A stretch of DNA of 64,000 nucleotides from contig CAVQKQ010000019.1 of the NCBI GenBank assembly GCA_963713085.1, positions 1-64,000 on the forward strand, in the 5' to 3' direction. This document shows positions 53,558 to 62,212 of this stretch, one piece after another (the first letter of the stretch is position 1; each line of letters begins with the position of its first letter). Made by a program: the position numbers and the translations under genes. The DNA is from PFJX01 sp963713085. GTDB taxonomy: Bacteria; Pseudomonadota; Gammaproteobacteria; Burkholderiales; Thiobacillaceae. The notes beneath the pieces are model-generated. The model did no database searches and had not been told where the DNA came from. It saw only the letters and a program-made list of their open reading frames with translations.

Positions 53558-54913
53558 TTGAGCAATGCCGATAGCACCCAGATGCAGGCACCCGCCCATC
53601 CCGGCTTCTGGGAGGCCTTCGCCTACTGGCTGAAACTGGGCTTCATCTCTTTTGGTGGTCCCGCCGGGCAGATCGCCATCATGCACCAGGAACTGGTGGA
53701 GAAACGTCGCTGGATATCCGAGCGCAGATTCCTTCATGCACTCAACTACTGCATGGTGCTGCCCGGTCCGGAGGCCCAGCAGCTGGCCATCTACATTGGT
53801 TGGCTGCTGCACCGCACCTGGGGCGGCATCGTCGCCGGCACCCTGTTCGTGCTGCCCTCCCTGTTCATCCTTGCGGGATTGACCTACATCTACCTGGCCT
53901 TCGGCGATGTGGGGTTCGTGAAGGGCGTGTTCAACGGCATCAAGCCGGCGGTGGTGGCCATCGTCGTATTCGCCGCCTGGCGCATCGGCTCGCGCGCGCT
54001 CAGGAACCCGCTGTTGTGGGCCATGGCGGCCCTGTCATTTCTCGCCATCTTCGCCCTGAAGGTGCCCTTCCCCTACATCGTGCTGGGCGCCGGCCTGCTG
54101 GGCTTCATCGGCGGCAGGCTGGCGCCCGGCAAGTTCCGGGTGGGCGGCGGCCATGGCGGTTCCGACAAGGACTACGGGCCGGCCCTGATCGACGACGACA
54201 CACCGGCGCCGACCCACGTGAGGTTCAGCGCCCCGCGCCTGGCAATCCTGCTGGCGGCCGGCCTGGCGCTCTGGGGCACCGCGATGCTGCTGCTGCCGGC
54301 GGGCACCTTGCGGGATATGGGCGCGTTCTTCACCAAGGCCGCCCTGGTCACCTTCGGCGGCGCCTATGCCGTGCTGCCCTACGTCTACCAGGGCGGCGTG
54401 GAACACCACGGCTGGCTTACCGGTGCCCAGATGATCGATGGTCTGGCCCTGGGCGAAACCACGCCGGGTCCGCTCATCATGGTGGTGTCCTTCGTCGGCT
54501 TCGTCGGCGCCTGGACCCGGCAGCTGTTCGGGCCGGACGCCTTGTTCCTGGCCGGCTTCATCGGCGCCTCGGTGGCGACCTTCTTCACCTTCCTGCCCAG
54601 CTACCTGTTCATCCTGGCCGGCGCGCCCCTGGTGGAGGCCACCCATGGCGACCTCAAGTTCACCGCGCCCCTCACCGGGATCACCGCAGCCGTGGTGGGG
54701 GTGGTGCTCAACCTGGCGGTGTTCTTTGGCTGGCACGTGCTCTGGCCCCAGGCCAGCGAAGCGGCGCCGTTCTCGGGGAGCTTCGAAGCGTTCCACGCGC
54801 TGGTCTCGGTTGCCGCCTTTGTCGCCTTGTGGCGGTACAAGCAGGACATCATGCGGGTCATCGGGGCCTGCGCCGCGGTCGGTCTGATCCATACTTTCGT
54901 CATGGGGGGCTGA
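53558..54913 (+). CDS. chrA: chromate transporter (ChrA)
   Basis: 451 residues. A TTG start at 53558 fits GAGGAG seven to eight bases upstream; the ATG at 53553 is out of frame. Two CHR domains are visible: LGFISFGGPAGQIAIMHQEL with MVLPGPEAQQLAIYIGWLLH, and AALVTFGGAYAVLPYVYQGG with GLALGETTPGPLIMVVSFVG. This is the duplicated arrangement of long-chain ChrA proteins. It expels chromate (a sulfate-like anion) from the cell. No chrB regulator is adjacent. Confidence 0.9.
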   Translation: MSNADSTQMQAPAHPGFWEAFAYWLKLGFISFGGPAGQIAIMHQELVEKRRWISERRFLHALNYCMVLPGPEAQQLAIYIGWLLHRTWGGIVAGTLFVLPSLFILAGLTYIYLAFGDVGFVKGVFNGIKPAVVAIVVFAAWRIGSRALRNPLLWAMAALSFLAIFALKVPFPYIVLGAGLLGFIGGRLAPGKFRVGGGHGGSDKDYGPALIDDDTPAPTHVRFSAPRLAILLAAGLALWGTAMLLLPAGTLRDMGAFFTKAALVTFGGAYAVLPYVYQGGVEHHGWLTGAQMIDGLALGETTPGPLIMVVSFVGFVGAWTRQLFGPDALFLAGFIGASVATFFTFLPSYLFILAGAPLVEATHGDLKFTAPLTGITAAVVGVVLNLAVFFGWHVLWPQASEAAPFSGSFEAFHALVSVAAFVALWRYKQDIMRVIGACAAVGLIHTFVMGG

Positions 54914-55034
54914 CTTGCCGGGCTCGACCAGATTGCCGGTGGTTGGGTGGCATTCGGTCAACCATTGTCCGCGAGGGTCACCGGGATACATGGTTAATCT
55001 GATGGCGGCGTGAGGCTTTGTAGGGAGACGGCAC

Positions 55035-55520
55035 TTGGCTTTTCGATTGTTTTCATGGCTGACCGGCAATGCAGGCAAGAAACCACCGGCTTCTCCAACC
55101 CGCCCGCAAAGCTCATCCATCCAGAAGCGGGTCGAGGTGATCCGTTCGTCTGGTCTACCTCTTCAGGAACAGGAATCGGCCCTGCGCAGACTAAAGGACG
55201 AGACGGTCGACATGGATGAATCGCTTTTCCTGCAGGCGAATGCTGATTTCGTCGCCGATATCATGGCCAACCGGAATGTTGAAGGGGCCGCTTTGGAAAG
55301 GCTGCATCAGCCGGACAAGGCCATTGAACTCTATGAGGCCAATCTGCGGGACCACTTCAAGAGTTCCTATCCTTATGAGCGATTGCGCATTTTGTATTCG
55401 GCCTCCGGCAAGTACACGCATGTCAAACGGGTTTGCCAGGCCTTTATCGAGCATGGCCGGAGCGATGAAGCCGAAAAAGCCAAGTACAGAGAATGGCTCT
55501 CCGAAAATGGGCGCCAATAG
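55035..55520 (+). CDS. small unknown protein, TPR-like helices
   Basis: 161 residues from TTG 55035, after GGGAG. The first 30 residues are basic and Pro/Ser-rich; then helix pairs resembling tetratricopeptide repeats follow (RLHQPDKAIELYEANLRDHF, YERLRILYSASGKYTHVKRV). No signal peptide or membrane segment. Family not recognised beyond this fold impression. Confidence 0.6.
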   Translation: MAFRLFSWLTGNAGKKPPASPTRPQSSSIQKRVEVIRSSGLPLQEQESALRRLKDETVDMDESLFLQANADFVADIMANRNVEGAALERLHQPDKAIELYEANLRDHFKSSYPYERLRILYSASGKYTHVKRVCQAFIEHGRSDEAEKAKYREWLSENGRQ

Positions 55521-56037
55521 ACAAAAATATTCCATGCAACGAACAGATATGTGGATTGAGAATGGTCGGCCTTCTTGTTGCCTTCGCCAAAATGTCCAGG
55601 AAATCGGTTCGAGGCCCGTTCGGTCGATGAGGGTGGTCCCTTCGATTCTTGTAAATGACTGTTTTCTGATATCTCAGTCTCAGGCGGCGGCGAACCAAGA
55701 CGAGACACTGGCGCGATGCATGATCCAGCGCCACGTATGACTGGTAACTGATCCGTAACCCTACGGTGAGATCAGATAACTACGGCTTCCACTGCCGTCA
55801 ACACAACCATGCAAAGACATCCTCCTTCGGATTGTGTCGCCTCCGCAAGGCCATGTTCCGATCTTCGATTAAACGGGCTCTATGTCGGAGGTACAGGCAC
55901 AATTGTGAAACGCGCCAAAGCATTGACGATATTGATCTGCAAGCCAACCAATTACCCTGTGCCAAATCCTTGAACTGCGGCGCAGCCAGGCGTTCTTGAC
56001 CCAGGCAGCATAACGATTCCTTGGAGACCCATCCACG
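55521..56037 (+). other. intergenic, no gene supported
   Basis: Short open frames on both strands overlap each other and lack features. I see no RNA gene or repeat. Confidence 0.35.
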
Positions 56038-56586
56038 ATGACGCGCATGCTTGTTGTGGCCCTTCTCTGGGCCCTATCTCTGCCGGCCCAGGCCATAGGC
56101 GTACATTCCGATTCCGTACGCACCGCTCCGTCTCTGGTGGTACCCATTGCAACCGGAGGCGTGGCGGATCTTTCCCAATTGCGTGGCCGCGTGGTCTTGG
56201 TCAACTTTTGGGCTTCCTGGTGCCCACCATGTCTAATGGAGATGCCGTCCATGGATCGCCTGGCCAGGACCATGGGGCGCAGCCCTTTCATCGTGTTGGC
56301 GGTTAATACCGATGAATCATTGAATTGGCTTCAGGGTTACATCCAGCAGACACACCCCAGCTTTCCCATCGGCCTGGATGAAGGCGGTCACAATTTGCAT
56401 GCGTGGGGGGGAATGATGGTGCCGGCCAGTTTCCTGGTGGACAAGTTGGGACGAATTCGCTATAGCCGGGTCGGGCCCATGGATTGGGATAGCCCGGAAA
56501 TGGTGGGGCTCATTTCCAACCTGATATCAGAACCGATGCCTTCAGAAAAAGCCCCCACATGGCGGTGGTGGTTCATGAGACGGTGA
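56038..56586 (+). CDS. TlpA-like periplasmic thioredoxin
   Basis: 182 residues. The signal peptide is MTRMLVVALLWALSLPAQA-I. The redox motif is in VLVNFWASWCPPCLMEMPSM (WCPPC), with the TlpA-type insert PFIVLAVNTDESLNWLQGYI and cis-Pro region MMVPASFLVDKLGRI. It reduces or exchanges periplasmic disulfides; the target is unknown. Single gene. Confidence 0.85.
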   Translation: MTRMLVVALLWALSLPAQAIGVHSDSVRTAPSLVVPIATGGVADLSQLRGRVVLVNFWASWCPPCLMEMPSMDRLARTMGRSPFIVLAVNTDESLNWLQGYIQQTHPSFPIGLDEGGHNLHAWGGMMVPASFLVDKLGRIRYSRVGPMDWDSPEMVGLISNLISEPMPSEKAPTWRWWFMRR

Positions 56587-56981
56587 TGCTCGGCAAGCAT
56601 GCTACCGTCGCCAGCCGTGGAAAGATGCAGGGGTTAATTCAAGAACGAATTGGTTCATCACCGACGCCTTGGATCGCCTCCGGTTTACTGCTATCGCACG
56701 CGCTGATGAGCGACAAAGACAATCGCTGGAACATGGCTTCCTGTGACCGCAATGGCCAAGCAGATGACGTGCCCTCCCACAAGCCAATGGCAGCCTGGTG
56801 ATTCGTTTGCTGCCGGACGGTAGCCAATAGCGTGAATTTCCGTTGCGAGGCGATAGCTCTCCTTCGGGTACTGAGGAAGCGGCCATTCACAGCTAGTCGT
56901 ATTAGTGGAGCCGACTATTCCCGCTCTGGCCGAAATCCTGCCTTTTTGGTTATTAATACCGACCAGCGAGGGGTTGGCAAT
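56587..56981 (+). other. intergenic between converging genes, no gene supported
   Basis: No supported frame. The plus-strand gene before it and the minus-strand ovoB-like gene after it both end here. No clear hairpin with a T-run was found. Confidence 0.35.
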
Positions 56982-58172
56982 CTACCGTCTCAAGGCGTCT
57001 TCCAACCGCTGCAATGCAGACGCCAGTTCGCTTCGCGGCAACCCCACATTCAAACGCATGAATCCGCTGCCCTCCGGGCCGAACTGGGTGCCGGGGCTGA
57101 GGCCCAGACCGGCATCGACGAGGCGTTGGCGCAGGGCGGCGTCATCCAGATCCAACCCCCGGCAATCCAACCAAAGAAGAAAGGTGGACTCGGGGGCGCC
57201 GCATTTCACCCGGGGCAGGCGTTGGTCGATGTGGCCGCAGGCCAGGTCGATATTGCCTTTCAGGTATTGCAACAGTTCCGCCAGCCAGGCCTCGCCTTCC
57301 CGGTAGGCGGCCTTGAGGGCGGTCAGGCCGAACAGGTTGGGGCCTTCCAGGTGCAGTTGGTGCACGGCGGTGTGGAGCCGGGCGCGCAGGCCGGGATCGG
57401 GGATGATGGCGTAGGCGGTGTTGAGGCCGGCGATGTTGAAGGTCTTGCCGGGGGAGTTGAGGGTGAGGGTGCGGGCGGCCAAGTCCGGGGAGAGGGCGGC
57501 GATGGGCAGGTGCCTGTTGCCGGGGAAGACCAGGTCGGCGTGGATCTCGTCGCTGACGATGATCAGGTCGTGGCGGGCGCAGATCTCGCCCAGGCGCTCC
57601 AGTTCTTCACGACGCCAGACCCGTCCTCCCGGGTTATGGGGGTTGCACAGGACAAACAGCCGGGCATCGTCGGTGAGCGCCGCGTCGAGCCGGGCGAAGT
57701 CCATGGCATGGCGGCCTTCCGTCCACAGCAGGGGGTTGCGGACGACGCGGCGGCCGTTGCGTTCCGAGCCCTCGAAGATGGGGTTGTAGACCGGTGCCTG
57801 GACCACCACCGCCTGTCCCGGCTCGGTGAAGGCCCGGACGCACAGGTCCAGGCCCGGCACCACGCCGGGTAGCAGGGTGATCCATTCCTTTTCCACCCGC
57901 CAGCCGTGGCGTCGCCATTGCCAGTCCATGATGGCCTGGTACACGCCGGCGTCGGCGAGGGTATAGCCGTAGATGGGGTGGGCAGCCCGTTCGGCCAGGG
58001 CCTGTTGCACGCAGGGGGGCGCGGCGAAGTCCATGTCCGCCACCCACAGGGGCAGCACGTCCTCGCGCCCGAACCGCGCCCGCCGCAGGTCGTACTTGAC
58101 GCTGTGGCTGCCGAGCCGGGAAACGGGGGTGTCGAAGTCGAAGCTCAGCGCCGCAATCACCTTTTTTCCCAC
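56982..58172 (-). CDS. ovoB: PLP-dependent C-S lyase, ovothiol synthesis (OvoB; MalY/PatB family)
   Basis: 396 residues. The PLP lysine is Lys243 in LNSPGKTFNIAGLN; LPLWVADMDFAAPP, FVLCNPHNPGGRVW and VSDEIHADLVFPG are typical MalY/PatB blocks. By itself it could be a cystathionine beta-lyase. It is called OvoB because its start overlaps the end of ovoA by 16 bases, and known OvoB enzymes cleave the histidyl-cysteine sulfoxide made by OvoA. GTG 58172 follows GGAG at good spacing; GTG 58160 is an alternative. Confidence 0.82.
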   Translation of the reverse strand: MGKKVIAALSFDFDTPVSRLGSHSVKYDLRRARFGREDVLPLWVADMDFAAPPCVQQALAERAAHPIYGYTLADAGVYQAIMDWQWRRHGWRVEKEWITLLPGVVPGLDLCVRAFTEPGQAVVVQAPVYNPIFEGSERNGRRVVRNPLLWTEGRHAMDFARLDAALTDDARLFVLCNPHNPGGRVWRREELERLGEICARHDLIIVSDEIHADLVFPGNRHLPIAALSPDLAARTLTLNSPGKTFNIAGLNTAYAIIPDPGLRARLHTAVHQLHLEGPNLFGLTALKAAYREGEAWLAELLQYLKGNIDLACGHIDQRLPRVKCGAPESTFLLWLDCRGLDLDDAALRQRLVDAGLGLSPGTQFGPEGSGFMRLNVGLPRSELASALQRLEDALRR

Positions 58173-60313
58173 ACCGTCATCTCCGCCAGGGAGTGCTGGA
58201 ACTTGCGCGCGGTTTCCCGGATCACGAAGGGGATCTGGCGGGGTTCGCCCACCAGGCGGAAGCGGGCGTCCAGCGCTTCATGGAGCCCTTGCAGGGTGGC
58301 GACTGCCTGGCCATGGCGGGTGCGGCCACCCAGCCATTCTTCCTTGGTGGTGAATTCCTCCAGCCAGGTGTAGGGGGAGGTGAGGACCAGTAGGCCGCCG
58401 GGGGTGAGGCGTTCGTGGATGGTCTCCAGGAAACGGCGCGGGCTGTAGAGACGGTCGATTAGGTTGCCGGCGAAGACCAGGTCGTAACCGGTGAACATGG
58501 GCTTCAGGTTGCTGGCGTCGCCCTGCCAGAAGTCCACCTTGCCGATGACTTCCTCCAGGCCCAGGTCTTTCAGGCGGATGGCGCGGTGCTCGGTCAGGTC
58601 GCCTTCCGTGGGGAGTTCGAAGCTGAACCGGCCCTTCTCCTTCAGTGCCAGGGCCAGGCGGATGAAGCGGGCGGTGAAGTCCACGCCGTCCACGTGGGCG
58701 AAGGCCCGGGCCAGTTCGAAACTGGAGCGGCCGGTGGCGCAGCCGATGTCCAGGGCGCGGCCCTTGGTCCGGCCTTCCATGTATCTGATGCACAGGTCGG
58801 CACATGCCTTGGGATAGTTGGCCACGCCCAAGTATTCCCGGCCGTAATGGAATTCGCAGTACTGGGCCAGGAGGGCATCGGTTTCGTAGACGCCGGTGTG
58901 GGATTGTTCCACCAGGGCCTGGTAGGGATTGGGCCCCGCCTCCACGTAGCGGAATCCGGCGTGCTGGAAGAAGTGGCGGCGGAAGGCGTAGCGGGAGTGG
59001 CGGTTGGCCTCGTTGCCGGTGGAGATCCAGCTGCCGCCCTTGATCAGGTTGTGCTTGTGGTCGAAGGTGGGGGTGGAGAAGTCGTCGTACCAGGGATGGA
59101 CCTCGAAGCCGTCGAAGCCGTCGATTGGGGTCTCGGTCCATTGCCAGACGTTGCCCACCACGTCGCAGAAACCGTCCCGGAACTCGAACCGGTTCACCGG
59201 ACAACTGGAGGCCCAGTATTCCAGGTTGATGTTGCCCGGCGCCTTGCCGCACTCGCCCCAATAGGGTTCGTCCGGGATGCCGACGTGGTTGAGAAGACAC
59301 ACCCACTCGTCCTCCGTGGGCAGGCGGATGGCCTTGCCGGTGACGGCGGACTTCCAGTTGCAGAAGGCCTTGGCCTCCAGGTGGTTCACGTCCACCGGCC
59401 AGTCCCAGGGCATGGGGATCTCCTCCAGCAAGGACCGGTAATGCCAGTCGTCGCCGTGGCGCACCCAGAACACCGGGTGTTCTCCCAGACCCCGTGTTTT
59501 GCGGTATTCCAGCCATTGCTGGCCTTCCCGGCTCCACCACTTGGCATCCCGGTAGCCGCCGGCCGTCACGAATTCCAGGAACTCGCCGTTGCTCACCAGG
59601 AAGCGGGCGGCCTTGAAGGAGGGCACATCGGCGCTGTGGCGGCCATACTCGTTGTCCCAGCCGTACTGGTTGTGGTCACGGTCCTTGCCCAGGGTGACCT
59701 GATCGCCGGGCACCGGCAGGAGTTCGTTGCGGGGCGCCGCGCCGCTGGCCGGGCAGAGGGCCCAGAACGGGTCCGGCTTGAGATGTTTCAGCGCCGTCTG
59801 GCGGATCAGCACCGAGGAGGTTTCCAGATGGATGCGCTCGTGCTCGATGCCCATGAGCACCACCCACAAGGGGTCGTTCCAGCCGATGGGCAGGGTGATG
59901 GGGGCGGTGCGGATGACTTCCCGCACCACTTCCCCGGCCCGGGCCCGGTAGGCCCGCACCGCGTCCACGCCGGGCCAGTCGTAGTGGGTGGCGTTGAGAT
60001 CGTCCCAGTTCATCTCGTCCACGCCGATGGCGAACATGGATTCAAATTCCGGGTTGATGCGGAAGTCGATGAGCTTGGCCACGTTCAGCTTGTTGATATA
60101 GAAGGTGGTGGTATGGCCGAAGTAGAAGATGTGCGGGTGACGCAGGGGTTCGGGCTGGACATAGAAGGTGTCGTCGCCGGCGAAGCAGTCGAACAGGCGC
60201 TCGAACAGGGCGTAGGTCTTGTCGAAGTAGTCCAGCAGCTTGAGCCGCATCTCTTCCGGACTGCCGGCGTCCAGCAGGAGATTGCGGGTGTGGAAGTCTT
60301 GCAGGGCGTTCAT
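58157..60313 (-). CDS. ovoA: OvoA, 5-histidylcysteine sulfoxide synthase / 4-mercaptohistidine N-methyltransferase
   Basis: 718 residues. An N-terminal DinB-like part is followed by the iron-binding HxxxHxE (His158, His162, Glu164 in MGIEHERIHLETSS). The FGE-sulfatase-type domain includes RLPTEDEWVCLLNHVG and GNVWQWTETPIDGFDGFE, and the C-terminal methyltransferase has ALDIGCATGRSSFELARAF near 515. This three-part layout and length are those of OvoA. It joins cysteine to histidine with oxygen and later N-methylates the mercaptohistidine; OvoB does the middle step. The product, ovothiol A, is a strong antioxidant thiol. Confidence 0.92.
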   Translation of the reverse strand: MNALQDFHTRNLLLDAGSPEEMRLKLLDYFDKTYALFERLFDCFAGDDTFYVQPEPLRHPHIFYFGHTTTFYINKLNVAKLIDFRINPEFESMFAIGVDEMNWDDLNATHYDWPGVDAVRAYRARAGEVVREVIRTAPITLPIGWNDPLWVVLMGIEHERIHLETSSVLIRQTALKHLKPDPFWALCPASGAAPRNELLPVPGDQVTLGKDRDHNQYGWDNEYGRHSADVPSFKAARFLVSNGEFLEFVTAGGYRDAKWWSREGQQWLEYRKTRGLGEHPVFWVRHGDDWHYRSLLEEIPMPWDWPVDVNHLEAKAFCNWKSAVTGKAIRLPTEDEWVCLLNHVGIPDEPYWGECGKAPGNINLEYWASSCPVNRFEFRDGFCDVVGNVWQWTETPIDGFDGFEVHPWYDDFSTPTFDHKHNLIKGGSWISTGNEANRHSRYAFRRHFFQHAGFRYVEAGPNPYQALVEQSHTGVYETDALLAQYCEFHYGREYLGVANYPKACADLCIRYMEGRTKGRALDIGCATGRSSFELARAFAHVDGVDFTARFIRLALALKEKGRFSFELPTEGDLTEHRAIRLKDLGLEEVIGKVDFWQGDASNLKPMFTGYDLVFAGNLIDRLYSPRRFLETIHERLTPGGLLVLTSPYTWLEEFTTKEEWLGGRTRHGQAVATLQGLHEALDARFRLVGEPRQIPFVIRETARKFQHSLAEMTVWEKR

Positions 60314-60426
60314 GGGCGTACTGCGGCAGGTGGCCGCGCAGGTTGGAAAATCCCGTTACCTATAACACACCCGGACGGGGCCATTGCAACACCGACTTCG
60401 ATGCGGGCCGGGAAACGGTCTCCGGG

Positions 60427-61269
60427 TCAGATGGTTTTCACCACCAGCACCGGACAGGCGGCCCGGGTCACCACCTGCTGGGCGACGCTGCCCATGAGCA
60501 GGCGGTCCAGGCCGGTGCGGCCGTAACAGCCCAACACGATCAGGTCGCAGTCGTTTTCCTTGGCGGCTGCGATGACGCAGTCGGCCGGCCGGCCTTCCTT
60601 GACAACGCTGTCGGCGGGCACGCCGTCCTGACGCAACAGGTCACGCACCCGGTCGGCGATGGGCTTGATGATGTCGCATTTCAGGTCGTCGCTGGCGCAT
60701 ACCGCCAGTACCGTCACTGGCAAGCCGCAACGCTTGGCCAGGGCGCCGGCGGACACCGCCGCCGCGTCGGCGCCCCGGGAGCCGTCCACCGCCAGCAGGA
60801 TGCCCTTTTCCCACATGCCGCTTTCCTTGGGCACCACCAGGACGCTGCAGCGCACGTGGCCGATCACCCGGGCGGCGGCCTCGCCCAGCATCAGGCGCTC
60901 CAGCCAGTGCACCCCGCGCCGGCCCATGATCACCATGTCGGCATCGCTTTCCTCGGCCTGGGTGGCAATCTCCCGCACCGGTTCCTCGCCGTAGCGCAGC
61001 ACCGGCGCGCAATTCACACAGGCGGTGCCGGCCTGCTCCTCCACCTGTTTCAGGATGCCTCGGCCCAGGTCTTCGGCCTGTCCGACCGCGTTGGGGTTGA
61101 ACATGGCGTAGCCGGGATAGGTCTGGGCCATGTGCATGACAGTGAGCTTGGAGCCGCAGCGGCTGGCCAGGTGCACGGCCACGCGCACGGCGCCGGCACT
61201 GACTTCGCTACCGTCGGTGGCCAGGACGAGATTGTCGAAGCGGGCGAGGGGGGAGAGTTGGTCGCTCAT
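60427..61269 (-). CDS. universal stress protein with two Usp domains
   Basis: 280 residues from ATG 61269; a TTG eight codons earlier is possible. Two UspA folds in tandem: the first from FDNLVLATDGSEVSAGAVRV to MGRRGVHWLERLMLGEAAAR, the second from KGILLAVDGSRGADAAAVSA to LGCYGRTGLDRLLMGSVAQQ. Both have the ATP-binding G-x2-G-x9-G-(S/E/A) style ending. Role in stress survival; no direct substrate known. It stands apart from its neighbours. Confidence 0.88.
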   Translation of the reverse strand: MSDQLSPLARFDNLVLATDGSEVSAGAVRVAVHLASRCGSKLTVMHMAQTYPGYAMFNPNAVGQAEDLGRGILKQVEEQAGTACVNCAPVLRYGEEPVREIATQAEESDADMVIMGRRGVHWLERLMLGEAAARVIGHVRCSVLVVPKESGMWEKGILLAVDGSRGADAAAVSAGALAKRCGLPVTVLAVCASDDLKCDIIKPIADRVRDLLRQDGVPADSVVKEGRPADCVIAAAKENDCDLIVLGCYGRTGLDRLLMGSVAQQVVTRAACPVLVVKTI

Positions 61270-61354
61270 GTTCGTGCTCGCAAACAAGGACACTCACAAG
61301 CATAGCGAATGGCGATGAAACTGCGGGGCAATTCCCTCGGACATCGCGGGGCGG

Positions 61355-61382
61355 AAACAAAAGGCCCGGCGGAGGCCGGGCC
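61355..61382 (-). terminator. intrinsic terminator after the Rieske gene
   Basis: Read on the minus strand, GGCCCGGC and GCCGGGCC form an 8-bp stem with a GGAG-sized loop, followed by TTTTGTTT. It lies about 60 bases after the Rieske stop. Confidence 0.75.
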
Positions 61383-61444
61383 GAAGACGAATTGATGAAA
61401 TCAGACGCCCGTCGCAACCAATCGGAGCGCCCGGAGGTTGATGT

Positions 61445-62149
61445 TCAGCAGGAATCGGCTTCCGCAGAGTATTTGGATAGGGGAATGGCCTGGGCCGTGT
61501 CCTTCACTTCCTCTTTATATTTCCCGAAGCCCAGTTCCTTGTTGAGCTTGCCTTTGAAAGCCTTGAAATAATCCTCGATCAAGTCGGCGCCGTACATGCC
61601 GGTGGCATAGATTTCGTCGCTCGCAGCATCGACTTCCAGGCGCACGGCAGGCAGCGGCTGGGAGGCCTTGCCGGTGAGCACATTGGCGCCGGTGGCTGGG
61701 TCAAAGGCGCTGTTGTGGGCGCAGCAGACGATGGTGCCGGACCGGCCGGAGGTCTCGCTGTTGCCGGAGATGTAGCTTATTTGGCTGCTTGCTTTGGTCG
61801 GGTGGACCATCTGATGGGTACATACCGCCAGGTAGCCCACCACATTCTTGTTGGCGCCGACGCCGCCGGCAAAGGTGTAGTCCTCGCCGCCCTCGGTCTT
61901 CAGTGCCGTGCCGCCCGGCGCGGCGGCCGGCAGGGCGATCAGGAAGCAGGGCGTGCCGGCAAACGGGTAGTTGAATACATACGCCTCCTTCTGGTCCAGG
62001 CTGGAGGCCTTGAGGGGGGCGCCGCTGGCATCCACCAGTTTGACCTTGGCATAGTCCTTGGCGCTGGAATACACCAGCCGGCTTTGGGCGCCCGCTGCCA
62101 CCGCCAATGCACTGGCGCTGCATACTTTGATGAAGTCTCTTCTGTCCAT
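61445..62149 (-). CDS. Tat-exported Rieske [2Fe-2S] protein
   Basis: 234 residues. The N-terminal MDRRDFIKVCSASALAVAAG carries an RR motif typical of the Tat pathway. Cluster ligands are Cys110-His112 in LAVCTHQMVHP and Cys142-His145 in TIVCCAHNSAFD. The disulfide Cys pair of bc1-type Rieske proteins is not in its usual place: CTHQM replaces CTHLGC, although one extra Cys sits beside the ligand in CCAHNS. It probably passes electrons in the periplasm from the FccB-like flavoprotein encoded just upstream. Located in an operon with it, separated by a hairpin. Confidence 0.85.
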   Translation of the reverse strand: MDRRDFIKVCSASALAVAAGAQSRLVYSSAKDYAKVKLVDASGAPLKASSLDQKEAYVFNYPFAGTPCFLIALPAAAPGGTALKTEGGEDYTFAGGVGANKNVVGYLAVCTHQMVHPTKASSQISYISGNSETSGRSGTIVCCAHNSAFDPATGANVLTGKASQPLPAVRLEVDAASDEIYATGMYGADLIEDYFKAFKGKLNKELGFGKYKEEVKDTAQAIPLSKYSAEADSC

Positions 62150-62170
62150 TGAAAATCTCCTCTACTGGTT

Positions 62171-62192
62171 AAAAAGGGGCCGCGAGGCCCCT
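62171..62192 (-). terminator. hairpin between the flavoprotein and Rieske genes (attenuator-like)
   Basis: On the minus strand GGGGCC pairs with GGCCCC over a four-base loop, followed by TTTTT, 22 bases before the Rieske ATG region. A short partial terminator would give more flavoprotein than Rieske mRNA. Confidence 0.6.
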
Positions 62193-62212
62193 TGTCAGAG
62201 TTGAAGGTGGGT

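Noticed and set aside
52143..53591. Long N-terminal extension of the methyltransferase
   Set aside because: The extension overlaps the divergent promoter region and is not protein-like; GTG 53300 has a strong ribosome site.
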